Positions 15,234-22,498 of a stretch of 35,843 nucleotides of DNA are shown in pieces. Numbering within the stretch: the stretch's first letter is position 1; every line of letters starts with the position of its first letter. Source of the DNA: Fimihabitans intestinipullorum (GTDB taxonomy: Bacteria > Bacillota_I > Bacilli_A > RF39 > UBA660); contig DVML01000033.1 in the NCBI GenBank assembly GCA_018714965.1, positions 1 to 35,843 on the forward strand. The letters are read 5' to 3'. The notes under the pieces are model-generated. The model saw only the letters and a list, made by a program, of their open reading frames with translations, made no database searches and was not told the origin of the DNA. A program made the translations under genes and the position numbers.

Positions 15234-16610
15234 TTAAAATTGAATTTTCTTTGTAATATATGCTTCTACTTCTTCTAGTGGCAACGTGATTTGCTCCATC
15301 GTATCACGATCACGAATAGTAACAGTTCCATCGCTTGCTGTATGATCATCTACAGTAATACAAAATGGAGTTCCAATCACATCTTGACGACGATAACGCT
15401 TTCCAATGTTACCAGTCTCATCATATGTTGTCATAAATGACTTACTTAAGTTTCGATAAACTTCTTGTGCTTTTTCTCCATGATATTTTTTCACAAGTGG
15501 AAGTACCGCTACTTTATATGGAGCTAGGAATGGATGGAAATGCATAACTTCACGAGTAGATCCATCCTCTAAAGTTTCTTCTTCATACGCATCGCATAAA
15601 ACAGTAAGTACAATACGTTCTACTCCAACAGATGGTTCGATAACATATGGAATATATTTTTCATTTGTCTCTGGATCCAAGTATTCCATGTTTTGTTTAG
15701 AGTATTTCTGATGTTGTGATAAATCGTAGTCAGTTCTACTTGCAATCCCCCATAATTCACCATACCCAAATGGGAACTTATATTCGATATCCGTCGTCGC
15801 ATTACTATAAAATGATAATTCTTCCTTAGAATGATCACGCAAACGAAGTTTATCTTCGTGAATTCCTAATTGTAATAAAAAGTTCTTACAATAATCTTTA
15901 TAATATGCATGCCACTCCAATTCCGTACCTGGCTTACAGAAGAATTCAAGTTCCATTTGTTCAAATTCTCTTACTCTAAAAATAAAATTTCCAGGTGTAA
16001 TTTCGTTACGGAAACTCTTTCCTACCTGACCGATTCCAAAAGGCACTTTGAGGCGCATACTACGTTGCACATTTAAATAGTCGACAAAAATTCCCTGTGC
16101 TGTCTCTGGTCGAAGATAAATCGTACTCTTACTATCTTCTGTTACACCTTGAAACGTTTTAAACATCAAGTTGAATTCACGAATATCAGTATAATCTAAC
16201 TTTCCACACTTCGGACATACGACATTATGTTCCTTGATATAATTCATGAGTTCCTCATGACTCATTCCACCTGCATCTTCTACTCCAGCGTCTTCGACAA
16301 GTTTATCTGCACGGTGACGTGTCTTACAATGTTTACAATCGATCAAAGGATCGCTGAATGTTCCGATGTGTCCAGATGCTTCCCATACTTTTGGGTTCAT
16401 CAAAATCGCACTATCAAGTCCTACGTTATTTGGGTCTTCTTGAATGAACTTTTTCATCCATGCCTTCTTGACATTATTTTTTAATTCTGCACCAACGGGT
16501 CCAAAATCCCAAGTATTCGCAAGTCCATCGTAGATCTCACTTCCTTGATAAATAAATCCATATTGCTTACATAAGCTTACTAATTTTTCCATTGTTAATT
16601 TATTTTCCAT
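15234..16610 (-). CDS. glyS: Glycyl-tRNA synthetase, single-chain (dimeric) type
   Basis: 458 residues, charges tRNA-Gly. It is the class II alpha2 enzyme (GlyQS/GRS1-type), not the two-subunit form. N-terminal signature LVSLCKQYGFIYQGSEIYDG and WDFGPVGAELKNN; zinc-binding-type CKHCKTRH and CPKCGKLDY (about 93-140); class II motif 2 region SFRNEITPGNFIFRVREFEQ with motif 3 near EPSVGVERIVL. A C-terminal anticodon-binding domain contains PYKVAVLPLVKK and YRRQDVIGTPFCITVD. AGGAGG precedes the ATG. It ends the yqfC-recO block but has its own promoter and T-box leader. Confidence 0.97.
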   Translation of the reverse strand: MENKLTMEKLVSLCKQYGFIYQGSEIYDGLANTWDFGPVGAELKNNVKKAWMKKFIQEDPNNVGLDSAILMNPKVWEASGHIGTFSDPLIDCKHCKTRHRADKLVEDAGVEDAGGMSHEELMNYIKEHNVVCPKCGKLDYTDIREFNLMFKTFQGVTEDSKSTIYLRPETAQGIFVDYLNVQRSMRLKVPFGIGQVGKSFRNEITPGNFIFRVREFEQMELEFFCKPGTELEWHAYYKDYCKNFLLQLGIHEDKLRLRDHSKEELSFYSNATTDIEYKFPFGYGELWGIASRTDYDLSQHQKYSKQNMEYLDPETNEKYIPYVIEPSVGVERIVLTVLCDAYEEETLEDGSTREVMHFHPFLAPYKVAVLPLVKKYHGEKAQEVYRNLSKSFMTTYDETGNIGKRYRRQDVIGTPFCITVDDHTASDGTVTIRDRDTMEQITLPLEEVEAYITKKIQF

Positions 16611-16627
16611 AATTCCTCCTCAAAAAT

Positions 16628-16758
16628 AAAAAACTCTAAAGAAATTTGTAAGGACGGTTAATACCGCGGTTCCACCTTACTTATTCTTTAGAGAATCAGC
16701 TTAATCTTAATCGCTCTTTGGTTTCCCATCCCAAGTCATCGCTTTGTTATTTACTTAC
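16628..16758 (-). promoter_or_regulatory. T-box riboswitch leader of glyS (compact)
   Basis: The minus-strand sequence GGTGGAACCGCGG (16676-16664) is the T-box bulge that pairs with the uncharged tRNA acceptor end. A terminator competes with it: CTCTAAAGAA (16693-16684) with TTCTTTAGAG (16643-16634), extended by GTAAGG/CCTTAC, then six T. Upstream only about 80 bases remain to the predicted start, containing a small hairpin TTGG...CCAA. No full Stem I and no clear glycine specifier (GGC or GGA after GAA) was found, unlike the pheS leader in this window. Confidence 0.85.
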
Positions 16759-16850
16759 ATATACAGTTTATGTTTTTTTTCTTCATTTGTCAAGGCTACC
16801 GTGATAGAACTTTGTAATATTCCTATTTTTTCCGGTCTGATCTTTGTCAC
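16755..16850 (-). CDS. Possible small protein between recO and the glyS leader (doubtful)
   Basis: A 31-residue frame from GTG at 16850, extendable to a TTG at 16883 (42 residues), ending at a TAA at 16755. The frame stays open for over 45 codons in AT-rich DNA and has protein-like composition (DLDDPDFIVYLG, VTKIRPEKIGILQSS, then VALTNEEKKHKLYM). However, no start codon has a properly spaced ribosome-binding site (AGGAG directly abuts the GTG), and the glyS promoter lies inside it. It may be a remnant of a longer gene or chance. Confidence 0.25.
   Translation of the reverse strand: MTKIRPEKIGILQSSITVALTNEEKKHKLYM
16765..16793 (-). promoter_or_regulatory. Sigma-A type promoter of the glyS leader
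   Basis: Minus-strand TTGACA (16793-16788), 17-base spacer, TAAACT (16770-16765). The -35 is perfect. It lies inside a possible small reading frame. Confidence 0.7.
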
Positions 16851-16891
16851 TCCTAGATATACGATAAAATCTGGATCATCCAAGTCAAATT

Positions 16892-17626
16892 TTATTGTAC
16901 TTTTGAAAGAGTCTTAATAAAATCTTTACTTTTTAAATAAAGTCCAGTATATCTGTCATAATAATCATCAATAAATTGATTTATCGTACTTACGATCTTG
17001 TCATCGATTTCTAGTTTCGAAATCTTCTCAATATCGACATAATAATACATACGCAACAATTTTATCACTTTACCATCGACAATTGGTTCATTTTTGCGAC
17101 ATTCACTACATACGTACCCACCCAAATAACTAGACAAAGTTTCAATATGATCCGTTCTTCCACATACACAACATCCGTCGATTACAGGCATCACTCCTAA
17201 ATATTCGAGATATTTTAATTCTATGATATTCGTAATTACCATAGGAGTGAAACCCTCTTCAATTTTGGAAAGACCGGATAGTAGAAGTTTATAAATATCT
17301 GGATGCGGATTATGTTTCATCACTTGTTCTGATAGTTCTAAAAGAAAGCTTGCATAACTAATCTTTATAATGTCTTTTCTCGTTTTCTGATAATGATCTA
17401 AAACATCGACACTCGATAATGTAGATAGTTTTCCTTCCTTATAATAGATCTGGAATATCGCATGATTTAATTTCAACGTGCTACTGCGAAAAGGACTCTT
17501 TAAACTTTTTGCTCCTTTTGCCATGATCCCGATCATTCCACGATCTTTGGTTAGTACTTGAATAATCTTACTCGTCTCTCCATATGGAGTTTCTCTTAAG
17601 ATAATTCCCTCTACTTCTTCTACCAT
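16892..17626 (-). CDS. recO: DNA repair protein RecO
   Basis: 244 residues. RecO helps load RecA on SSB-coated DNA in the RecFOR pathway. An N-terminal OB-fold (VEGIILRETPYGETSKIIQV, LTKDRGMIGIMAKGAKS) is followed by a helical domain and a zinc-finger-like pair CCVCGRT...YVCSECR (about 160-190). The length is normal. The ATG at 17626 is chosen over an in-frame GTG at 17638 because GGTGGTGAG then sits at proper spacing. It follows yqzL by 15 bases, as in other Bacillota. Confidence 0.93.
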   Translation of the reverse strand: MVEEVEGIILRETPYGETSKIIQVLTKDRGMIGIMAKGAKSLKSPFRSSTLKLNHAIFQIYYKEGKLSTLSSVDVLDHYQKTRKDIIKISYASFLLELSEQVMKHNPHPDIYKLLLSGLSKIEEGFTPMVITNIIELKYLEYLGVMPVIDGCCVCGRTDHIETLSSYLGGYVCSECRKNEPIVDGKVIKLLRMYYYVDIEKISKLEIDDKIVSTINQFIDDYYDRYTGLYLKSKDFIKTLSKVQ

Positions 17627-17641
17627 ACTACTCACCACCAG

Positions 17642-17734
17642 TTATTTTTCTTCCTTATCCATTTCTTTCCATTTCATATAGTATTCTATTTTTCCAGTCT
17701 GTTTAAATAATTCCCATAACATTTCTTTCTTCAT
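17642..17734 (-). CDS. yqzL: YqzL family small protein
   Basis: 30 residues. The core WELFKQTGKIEYYMKWKEM matches the short YqzL family (FxxTGNIDxYLxxKEL-like), which in Bacillus also lies between era and recO. The function is unknown. GGTGATG precedes the ATG by about five bases. This ribosome-binding site is part of a perfect nine-base hairpin. The position, length and motif together make the identification good although the protein is tiny. Confidence 0.85.
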   Translation of the reverse strand: MKKEMLWELFKQTGKIEYYMKWKEMDKEEK

Positions 17735-17737
17735 AAA

Positions 17738-17766
17738 ATCATCACCTATTTTATCATGGTGATGAT
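17738..17766 (-). terminator. Hairpin between era and yqzL (weak terminator or translation control)
   Basis: ATCATCACC (17766-17758) pairs perfectly with GGTGATGAT (17746-17738), loop 11 bases. Only TTT follows, so termination would be weak. The 3' arm is the yqzL ribosome-binding site, so the hairpin could also mask it. Confidence 0.55.
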
Positions 17767-17775
17767 CTTACAAAT

Positions 17776-18660
17776 TTATTCAAATTCGTGAAATCCAAAA
17801 TCCGCCAAATATTTCTCTTTATCGCGCCATTTTGGAATCGTCTTTACAAATAACTCTAAATATACTTTTTTACCAAGTAAGTTTTCTAAATCTTTTCTAG
17901 CATATGTTCCAATTTTCTTTAACATACTTCCCCTAGATCCAATGATAATTTTCTTTAAAGAATCTCGATCTACAATGATACTTACATGAACATGATAGCT
18001 TGTCTTCCCTACCTCGACACTATCTACAACACAAGTAATAGAATGAGGAACTTCTTGCTCTGTAAAACGGAACACTTTTTCTCTTACCATCTCTGCCATC
18101 ACAAACTCAATCGGTTTATTCGTAACTTGTCCATCTTCATAGTACTTCACACTATCTGGTAAATAAGACTTTATTACTTTGAGTAAATGAGAAACATTAT
18201 CTTTCTTTAACGCTGATACAGGTACAATTTCAGCAAACGGATATAAATCTTTATATTCGTTAATCTTTTCTAGTATCTGTTCTTTCTTCATTTTATCAAT
18301 TTTATTTAAAACTAAAATGACAGGCTTAGAAGCACTTTTTAAACGTTCGATAATGTATTGATCTCCTGCCCCTAGTTTTTCACTCGCATCGACTAAAAAT
18401 AAAATAATGTCCCCGTCATTCAAACTATAATAAGCTTGTTCGTTCAAATACTTTCCAAGTTTGTGATTTGGTTTATGAATCCCCGGCGTATCGATAAATA
18501 CGATCTGTGTATCTTCATCATTGTAAATTCCTTGAATCAAATTTCTCGTCGTCTGTGGTTTACTAGATGTAATTGCTACTTTCGTTTTTAAGAATTGATT
18601 CATCAAAGTACTTTTCCCTGCATTCGGTCTCCCGATCAAACTAACAAATCCACTTCTCAT
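17776..18660 (-). CDS. era: GTPase Era
   Basis: 294 residues. Era is an essential GTPase that binds the 3' end of 16S rRNA and supports 30S assembly. GTPase motifs: G1 GRPNAGKST (10-18), G2 KPQTTRN, G3 DTPG, G4 NKID and G5 SAL. The C-terminal KH domain has GSRGSMLKKIGTYARKDLE and ends in the usual WR region. The ATG overlaps the cdd stop as ATGA, and GAGGATG is upstream. The order cdd-era-yqzL-recO is conserved in Bacillota. Confidence 0.97.
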   Translation of the reverse strand: MRSGFVSLIGRPNAGKSTLMNQFLKTKVAITSSKPQTTRNLIQGIYNDEDTQIVFIDTPGIHKPNHKLGKYLNEQAYYSLNDGDIILFLVDASEKLGAGDQYIIERLKSASKPVILVLNKIDKMKKEQILEKINEYKDLYPFAEIVPVSALKKDNVSHLLKVIKSYLPDSVKYYEDGQVTNKPIEFVMAEMVREKVFRFTEQEVPHSITCVVDSVEVGKTSYHVHVSIIVDRDSLKKIIIGSRGSMLKKIGTYARKDLENLLGKKVYLELFVKTIPKWRDKEKYLADFGFHEFE

Positions 18661-19043
18661 TTTAAATCATCCTCATTAAACGGAGATGGACATAAATCTT
18701 TGACTGTAAAATATTTTTCTTCCCCTTGTGGATTCATTGCAACAATCTTACAATCTTCTTCAAAAAATTCTGTCATCACTTGTCTACATATAAAACATGG
18801 CATTCCAATTTTCTCATTATCACACATCACATACAAAGATTCAAAGTCATGTTTGTGATATCCATGGGTGATCGCTGAAGTAATTGCTACACGCTCTGCA
18901 CAAATACTCGCTCCATAAGAAGCATTTTCTACATTGCTCCCAATAAATTCATTTCCATCTTTCATCACCACGATAGCAGCAACTCTAAAATGAGAATATG
19001 GACTATAGGAACACTCTAATTGTTTCAATAATTTCTCTTTCAT
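18657..19043 (-). CDS. cdd: Cytidine deaminase
   Basis: 128 residues, converts cytidine and deoxycytidine to uridines for pyrimidine salvage. Zinc-site motifs CAERVA (Cys ligand and catalytic Glu) and PCFICRQVMTEF (two Cys ligands) are present, with SNVENASYGASI for substrate binding, as in small tetrameric bacterial CDA. The ATG at 19043 is favoured over a GTG two codons upstream because GAGGTG then sits just before it. It is eight bases after the first-listed dgkA and overlaps era. Confidence 0.95.
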   Translation of the reverse strand: MKEKLLKQLECSYSPYSHFRVAAIVVMKDGNEFIGSNVENASYGASICAERVAITSAITHGYHKHDFESLYVMCDNEKIGMPCFICRQVMTEFFEEDCKIVAMNPQGEEKYFTVKDLCPSPFNEDDLK

Positions 19044-19051
19044 AAACACCT

Positions 19052-19459
19052 CTACATTAAACTTTGAATATAATCTACGATATTAGGAACAAATAGGATA
19101 AGACCACATACAAATGCGACTGTTGCAAATATAAATACTGCCGCACTTGCCGTATCCTTTGCAACTTTCGCAAGAGGATCAATTTCTGGACAAGATAAGT
19201 CAACTACCGCTTCAATCGCCGTATTTACTAACTCTGTTGCAATCACAAGACCAATTAATAATAAAACGATAATCCACTCTGCTAACGTAAGTTTTACTAC
19301 AATTCCAACAAATATAACTAATAATGTTACTAAAACGTGGACTAACATACTTTGTTCATAACGGAATGCATAAGTCAATCCAGCCCACGAATAAGTAAAA
19401 CTCTTGAAAAAACGCTTAATTCCTAATTTCTTTTGTTCATCTCTTTGTTCTTGATTCAT
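19052..19459 (-). CDS. Diacylglycerol kinase/undecaprenol kinase family protein, copy 1
   Basis: 135 residues with a cytoplasmic N-terminus and three membrane helices. The DgkA signature ATELVNTAIEAVVDL and PLAKVAKDTASAAVFI is intact. In Gram-positive bacteria this family phosphorylates undecaprenol, recycling the lipid carrier of cell-wall synthesis. It is a close paralogue of the gene 13 bases upstream (19473-19883): both share WxGLxYAxRYEQSM, the EWI segment and the DTASAAVF motif. It is immediately followed by cdd. Confidence 0.93.
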   Translation of the reverse strand: MNQEQRDEQKKLGIKRFFKSFTYSWAGLTYAFRYEQSMLVHVLVTLLVIFVGIVVKLTLAEWIIVLLLIGLVIATELVNTAIEAVVDLSCPEIDPLAKVAKDTASAAVFIFATVAFVCGLILFVPNIVDYIQSLM

Positions 19460-19472
19460 AACGATCTCCTTA

Positions 19473-19883
19473 CTACATCAACCAACTAGTTACCATTGGG
19501 ATTAACTTTGGTATAAATATCAAACACCATACGATAAAAGATACGATGGAATATACAAATACTGCCGCACTTGCTGTATCTTTTCCAATCTTTGCAAGTG
19601 GATGAATATGTGGACAAATTAAATCGATCACCGCTTCTAATGAAGTATTAATAAGTTCTGTCGCAGCGATAATACCAAGCAAGAAAATACAAATAATCCA
19701 CTCCAACCGACTGATCTGACAGATGATTCCAAGACTAATGACTAATATGACGGTCATCGCATGGATTGTCATGCTTTGTTCATAACGATATGCATATCTA
19801 AGTCCATCCCATGAATTTCCAAAGCTATGCAAAAATCGTTTCCAACCGCGCTTTTTAAATTTCTCTCTTAATTCCAAATCCAT
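19473..19883 (-). CDS. Diacylglycerol kinase/undecaprenol kinase family protein, copy 2
   Basis: 136 residues, three membrane helices, with ATELINTSLEAVIDL and PLAKIGKDTASAAVFV, so the catalytic Glu/Asn/Asp pattern is kept. It most likely phosphorylates undecaprenol or diacylglycerol. It overlaps the 3' end of ybeY by 29 bases; the start at 19883 is supported by AGGAG about ten bases upstream inside ybeY. It and its downstream neighbour form a tandem duplication that has diverged considerably, so the two may have different lipid substrates or conditions of use. Confidence 0.93.
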   Translation of the reverse strand: MDLELREKFKKRGWKRFLHSFGNSWDGLRYAYRYEQSMTIHAMTVILVISLGIICQISRLEWIICIFLLGIIAATELINTSLEAVIDLICPHIHPLAKIGKDTASAAVFVYSIVSFIVWCLIFIPKLIPMVTSWLM

Positions 19884-20307
19884 CTAATACACGCTCCTGA
19901 CGTTCAAACATGGTTTTTTCATCTTCCTTTGTCATATGATCATATCCTAACAAATGATAAAAACCATGCACTGTTAAAAATGCTAACTCTCTTAAAAAAG
20001 AATGTCCATATTCCTCTGCCTGGCTTCTAGCCTTATCTACTGAAATATAGATGTCGCCTAAGATACGCTGATCCGAAAAATTCATCATCTCTTCATCTTC
20101 TAGTGCAAACGTAATGACATCAGTTTCTCTATCGATATGACGATATTCTCGATTTAACTTATGAATTTCATCATTATGAACAATGATCACATTAAAAGTG
20201 ACATTGTTTAACTTTTCAAAATCGACTGCATATTCCAACAACTTTGAAATTATCTTTAATTCATCGATGGTTTCTTCTGTTTCGTTGATTACTTCAATCT
20301 GATTCAT
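19855..20307 (-). CDS. ybeY: Endoribonuclease YbeY
   Basis: 150 residues. YbeY is a zinc-dependent endoribonuclease involved in 16S rRNA 3' maturation and ribosome quality control. The metal site HGFYHLLGYDH is complete (three His), preceded by RETDVITFALED and LGDIYISVDKA. Length is normal. AGGAGG ends inside the preceding gene, and the ATG is two bases after that gene's stop. Its 3' end overlaps the dgkA-like gene. Confidence 0.95.
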   Translation of the reverse strand: MNQIEVINETEETIDELKIISKLLEYAVDFEKLNNVTFNVIIVHNDEIHKLNREYRHIDRETDVITFALEDEEMMNFSDQRILGDIYISVDKARSQAEEYGHSFLRELAFLTVHGFYHLLGYDHMTKEDEKTMFERQERVLDGFGIKREI

Positions 20308-20308
20308 C

Positions 20309-20917
20309 TTATCCTCCTATCGGGCTATAACAAAGATATGCGATAATTACACATATCGCAATTACCATTATTATATTATAGAACACTTCTTTTTTCAACA
20401 TTTGAGGAAGGTGTGCCTTGATATAAATAATAAATTCGTATAAAAGATATCCTAGCATACCACCACATAAATTGAGTAGAATATCATCGATATCAAAAAC
20501 GCGACCGATCTGCATCTGTGTTGTCTCAATCGTTGCTGATGCGATAAAAGATAACAAAAAAATAATATAACCTTTTTTAGGTTTCAAATAATACGAAACA
20601 AAAAATCCATAAGGGACAAACATGATCATATTTCCGATCACATTACGATAAAACATATTCGTACCTAACCGATACCGAAACATCTCCGTAAATGGTACGA
20701 AATTGGAAGAAGACCAACTAACATCCTGAAATGTAACAACATAAAATAAACAAAGAATATATATGACGAATCCAAGAGATAAAATCTCCTTATAAAAGTG
20801 AAATGATTCTTTATGATACAACAATTGAGTCACACGTATGGAAACAATAATCGTCGTAAAAATAAGTATCATCGGCCAATTGTTTGCGAAAATATCAAGT
20901 ATTGTTTCCCGAAACAT
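20309..20917 (-). CDS. VanZ-like family membrane protein
   Basis: 202 residues with about five membrane helices. The VanZ-family signature is clear: NVIGNMIMFVPYGFF and TIETTQMQIGRVFDIDDIL followed by NLCGGMLGYLLY. VanZ of glycopeptide-resistance clusters gives low-level teicoplanin resistance by an unclear route; most chromosomal homologues have no known function. AGAGGAG precedes the ATG. It lies between yqfD and ybeY, the place where phoH is usually found in Bacillota. Confidence 0.9.
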   Translation of the reverse strand: MFRETILDIFANNWPMILIFTTIIVSIRVTQLLYHKESFHFYKEILSLGFVIYILCLFYVVTFQDVSWSSSNFVPFTEMFRYRLGTNMFYRNVIGNMIMFVPYGFFVSYYLKPKKGYIIFLLSFIASATIETTQMQIGRVFDIDDILLNLCGGMLGYLLYEFIIYIKAHLPQMLKKEVFYNIIMVIAICVIIAYLCYSPIGG

Positions 20918-20921
20918 CGTA

Positions 20922-22118
20922 TCACTCCTCTTTTTGTGGTACTTCTTCTACCTTTGGTTCGATCTTAGCGTAGTCTGTAATATCTTCGCATACCGAAAAA
21001 AAGATATCTACTATTATTTTACTCTCTTTTACCTCAACTTTCAAATTTTTTGATCCAATCACATACTCATTGTCATCTAGTTTACTTTCAATTTGCTTTC
21101 TTCCTAATTCTACCGCTTTCTTAAGTGCTTCTTTTTCTCCATAAATCTGATCGATTCTTTCCACTTCCTTTTGTTCTTGGTAGACGATCCCGATCGGAAA
21201 TGCAGGATCGAACAATACTTTCTTTTCTTTGTACTCTTTTTCTTTAAATGGGTGGAGTGAAAAAAGTTCAAAAGTATGGTTCAAAAAACGAAAAGCGTAT
21301 ACATTCTTCGTTCTTCCCGTATACTTCACTTCTCTATAAGAAAGAGGATATTCTACTTTCGTCTCATACCAAACTTCTCCATACACCTTTCCTTCCGCAC
21401 TCGTTACATTTTTGACTTCCTCATTTAACGTAATCTCCCCACTAATAATTACGTCTCCTTTTTTCACATAATCATTCTTCGTTCTGACAATCGTTCCCCG
21501 CTGTGCTACCACACGAGTAATAATAGCGTTTTTCTTTGCCACAATATTGTGAACCTCACCTGGTTTCATCTCTTTTTCTATCTCTCGTAATTCGACACGA
21601 ACAATATAGGAAGTTCCAACATTTTCTATCTCTAACCATTCAATCCGATCACGATTTTCATTCATAATATCTTTTCGAATTTTTTCAAGCGCATGATAAC
21701 TTTTACGAATTGTCATTTCTTTGATACCGTGTTCTTCTAATTCCTTTTTTAAAAAAGTACGAACATCAGAATCAGTATGAACCACTTCTATTTTAAAAAT
21801 CGTATTTGTAAGTAGAAGCAGAAAACAAAAACCAATCGTTAACGATAAAAGTAATTCCTTATAAAACCTAATTCTTTTTCTAAAACTTAAAATACCATAA
21901 CTGCCTATAATAGTAACATCGTAAATCGTTTTTAACTCTTCTATTCGTTCGTAATCTTCGCTGTAAACTTCGATCTCGACTACATCTCTTTTTGGATACC
22001 AAATCCGTAACAATTCTATATTCTGTCCCATCAATCGGTGAATAAATCTTTCTATATTCTTCCCAGAAATCCTTAGTTTTAATCTTCCTCTTAACCGTTG
22101 GAATAAAAAATTTTTCAT
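20922..22118 (-). CDS. yqfD: Sporulation protein YqfD
   Basis: 398 residues. YqfD is a membrane protein of the mother-cell sporulation programme in Bacillus with unknown molecular role. A short cytoplasmic N-terminal part (GRLKLRISGKNIERFIHRLM) is followed by a single membrane helix (about 90-108) and a large extracytoplasmic region. That region contains WLEIENVGTSYIVRVELREI, NIVAKKNAIITRVVAQRGT and VKKGDVIISGEI, typical of the family. The tail is acidic (KVEEVPQKEE). The ATG at 22118 is preferred over a GTG one codon upstream, with AGGTG before it. The stop of yqfC is four bases upstream. Confidence 0.93.
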   Translation of the reverse strand: MKNFLFQRLRGRLKLRISGKNIERFIHRLMGQNIELLRIWYPKRDVVEIEVYSEDYERIEELKTIYDVTIIGSYGILSFRKRIRFYKELLLSLTIGFCFLLLLTNTIFKIEVVHTDSDVRTFLKKELEEHGIKEMTIRKSYHALEKIRKDIMNENRDRIEWLEIENVGTSYIVRVELREIEKEMKPGEVHNIVAKKNAIITRVVAQRGTIVRTKNDYVKKGDVIISGEITLNEEVKNVTSAEGKVYGEVWYETKVEYPLSYREVKYTGRTKNVYAFRFLNHTFELFSLHPFKEKEYKEKKVLFDPAFPIGIVYQEQKEVERIDQIYGEKEALKKAVELGRKQIESKLDDNEYVIGSKNLKVEVKESKIIVDIFFSVCEDITDYAKIEPKVEEVPQKEE

Positions 22119-22122
22119 CACA

Positions 22123-22362
22123 TCACCTAAATTCTATCGTTTTTAATTTTCCTGTAATCAATACTTCATCTTTTAATAATCGTGAAACAACAAGCCTCTC
22201 TCCTTTTATAATAAGTAATCCGCCCACATATCTTATCATCACTTTTTCTCCACCAATTTCTCCAATACTCGTGTAGTTGACCACGTTAATTTGATTTTCT
22301 AAAATATGAACAACAAAATCATCTTCTAATAAATAGCTACGTAGTTTCCCAACGATTCCCAT
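22123..22362 (-). CDS. yqfC: Sporulation protein YqfC (YabP/YqfC family)
   Basis: 79 residues, a small beta-rich protein with FVVHILENQINVVNYTSIGE and YVGGLLIIKGERLVVSRLLKDEVLITG interrupted only by a short loop, matching YabP/YqfC. It is always paired with yqfD and belongs to the mother-cell sporulation set in Bacillus. It is first in the block running to recO. TAGGTG lies about seven bases before the ATG. I could not identify a convincing sigma-E promoter upstream. Confidence 0.9.
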   Translation of the reverse strand: MGIVGKLRSYLLEDDFVVHILENQINVVNYTSIGEIGGEKVMIRYVGGLLIIKGERLVVSRLLKDEVLITGKLKTIEFR

Positions 22363-22446
22363 ATTATCACCTAAGTCATTTTATGTTTTTTTCATATCTC
22401 TTATGTACAAAAATATCCCAACCTAGAAAATATTCAATCTTACAAA

Positions 22447-22485
22447 ATACACAAAAAACTATCGACAAAAATATTGTCGATAGTT
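22447..22485 (-). terminator. Intrinsic terminator of the beta-helix surface protein gene
   Basis: Perfect 11-base stem AACTATCGACA (22485-22475, minus strand) / TGTCGATAGTT (22467-22457), then TTTTG. It lies 14 bases after the stop codon. Confidence 0.9.
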
Positions 22486-22498
22486 CATTAATATGAGT

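Noticed and set aside
22363..22446. Sigma-E promoter before yqfC
   Set aside because: CATAAAAT resembles a sigma-E -10 element, but no matching -35 is found at the right distance.
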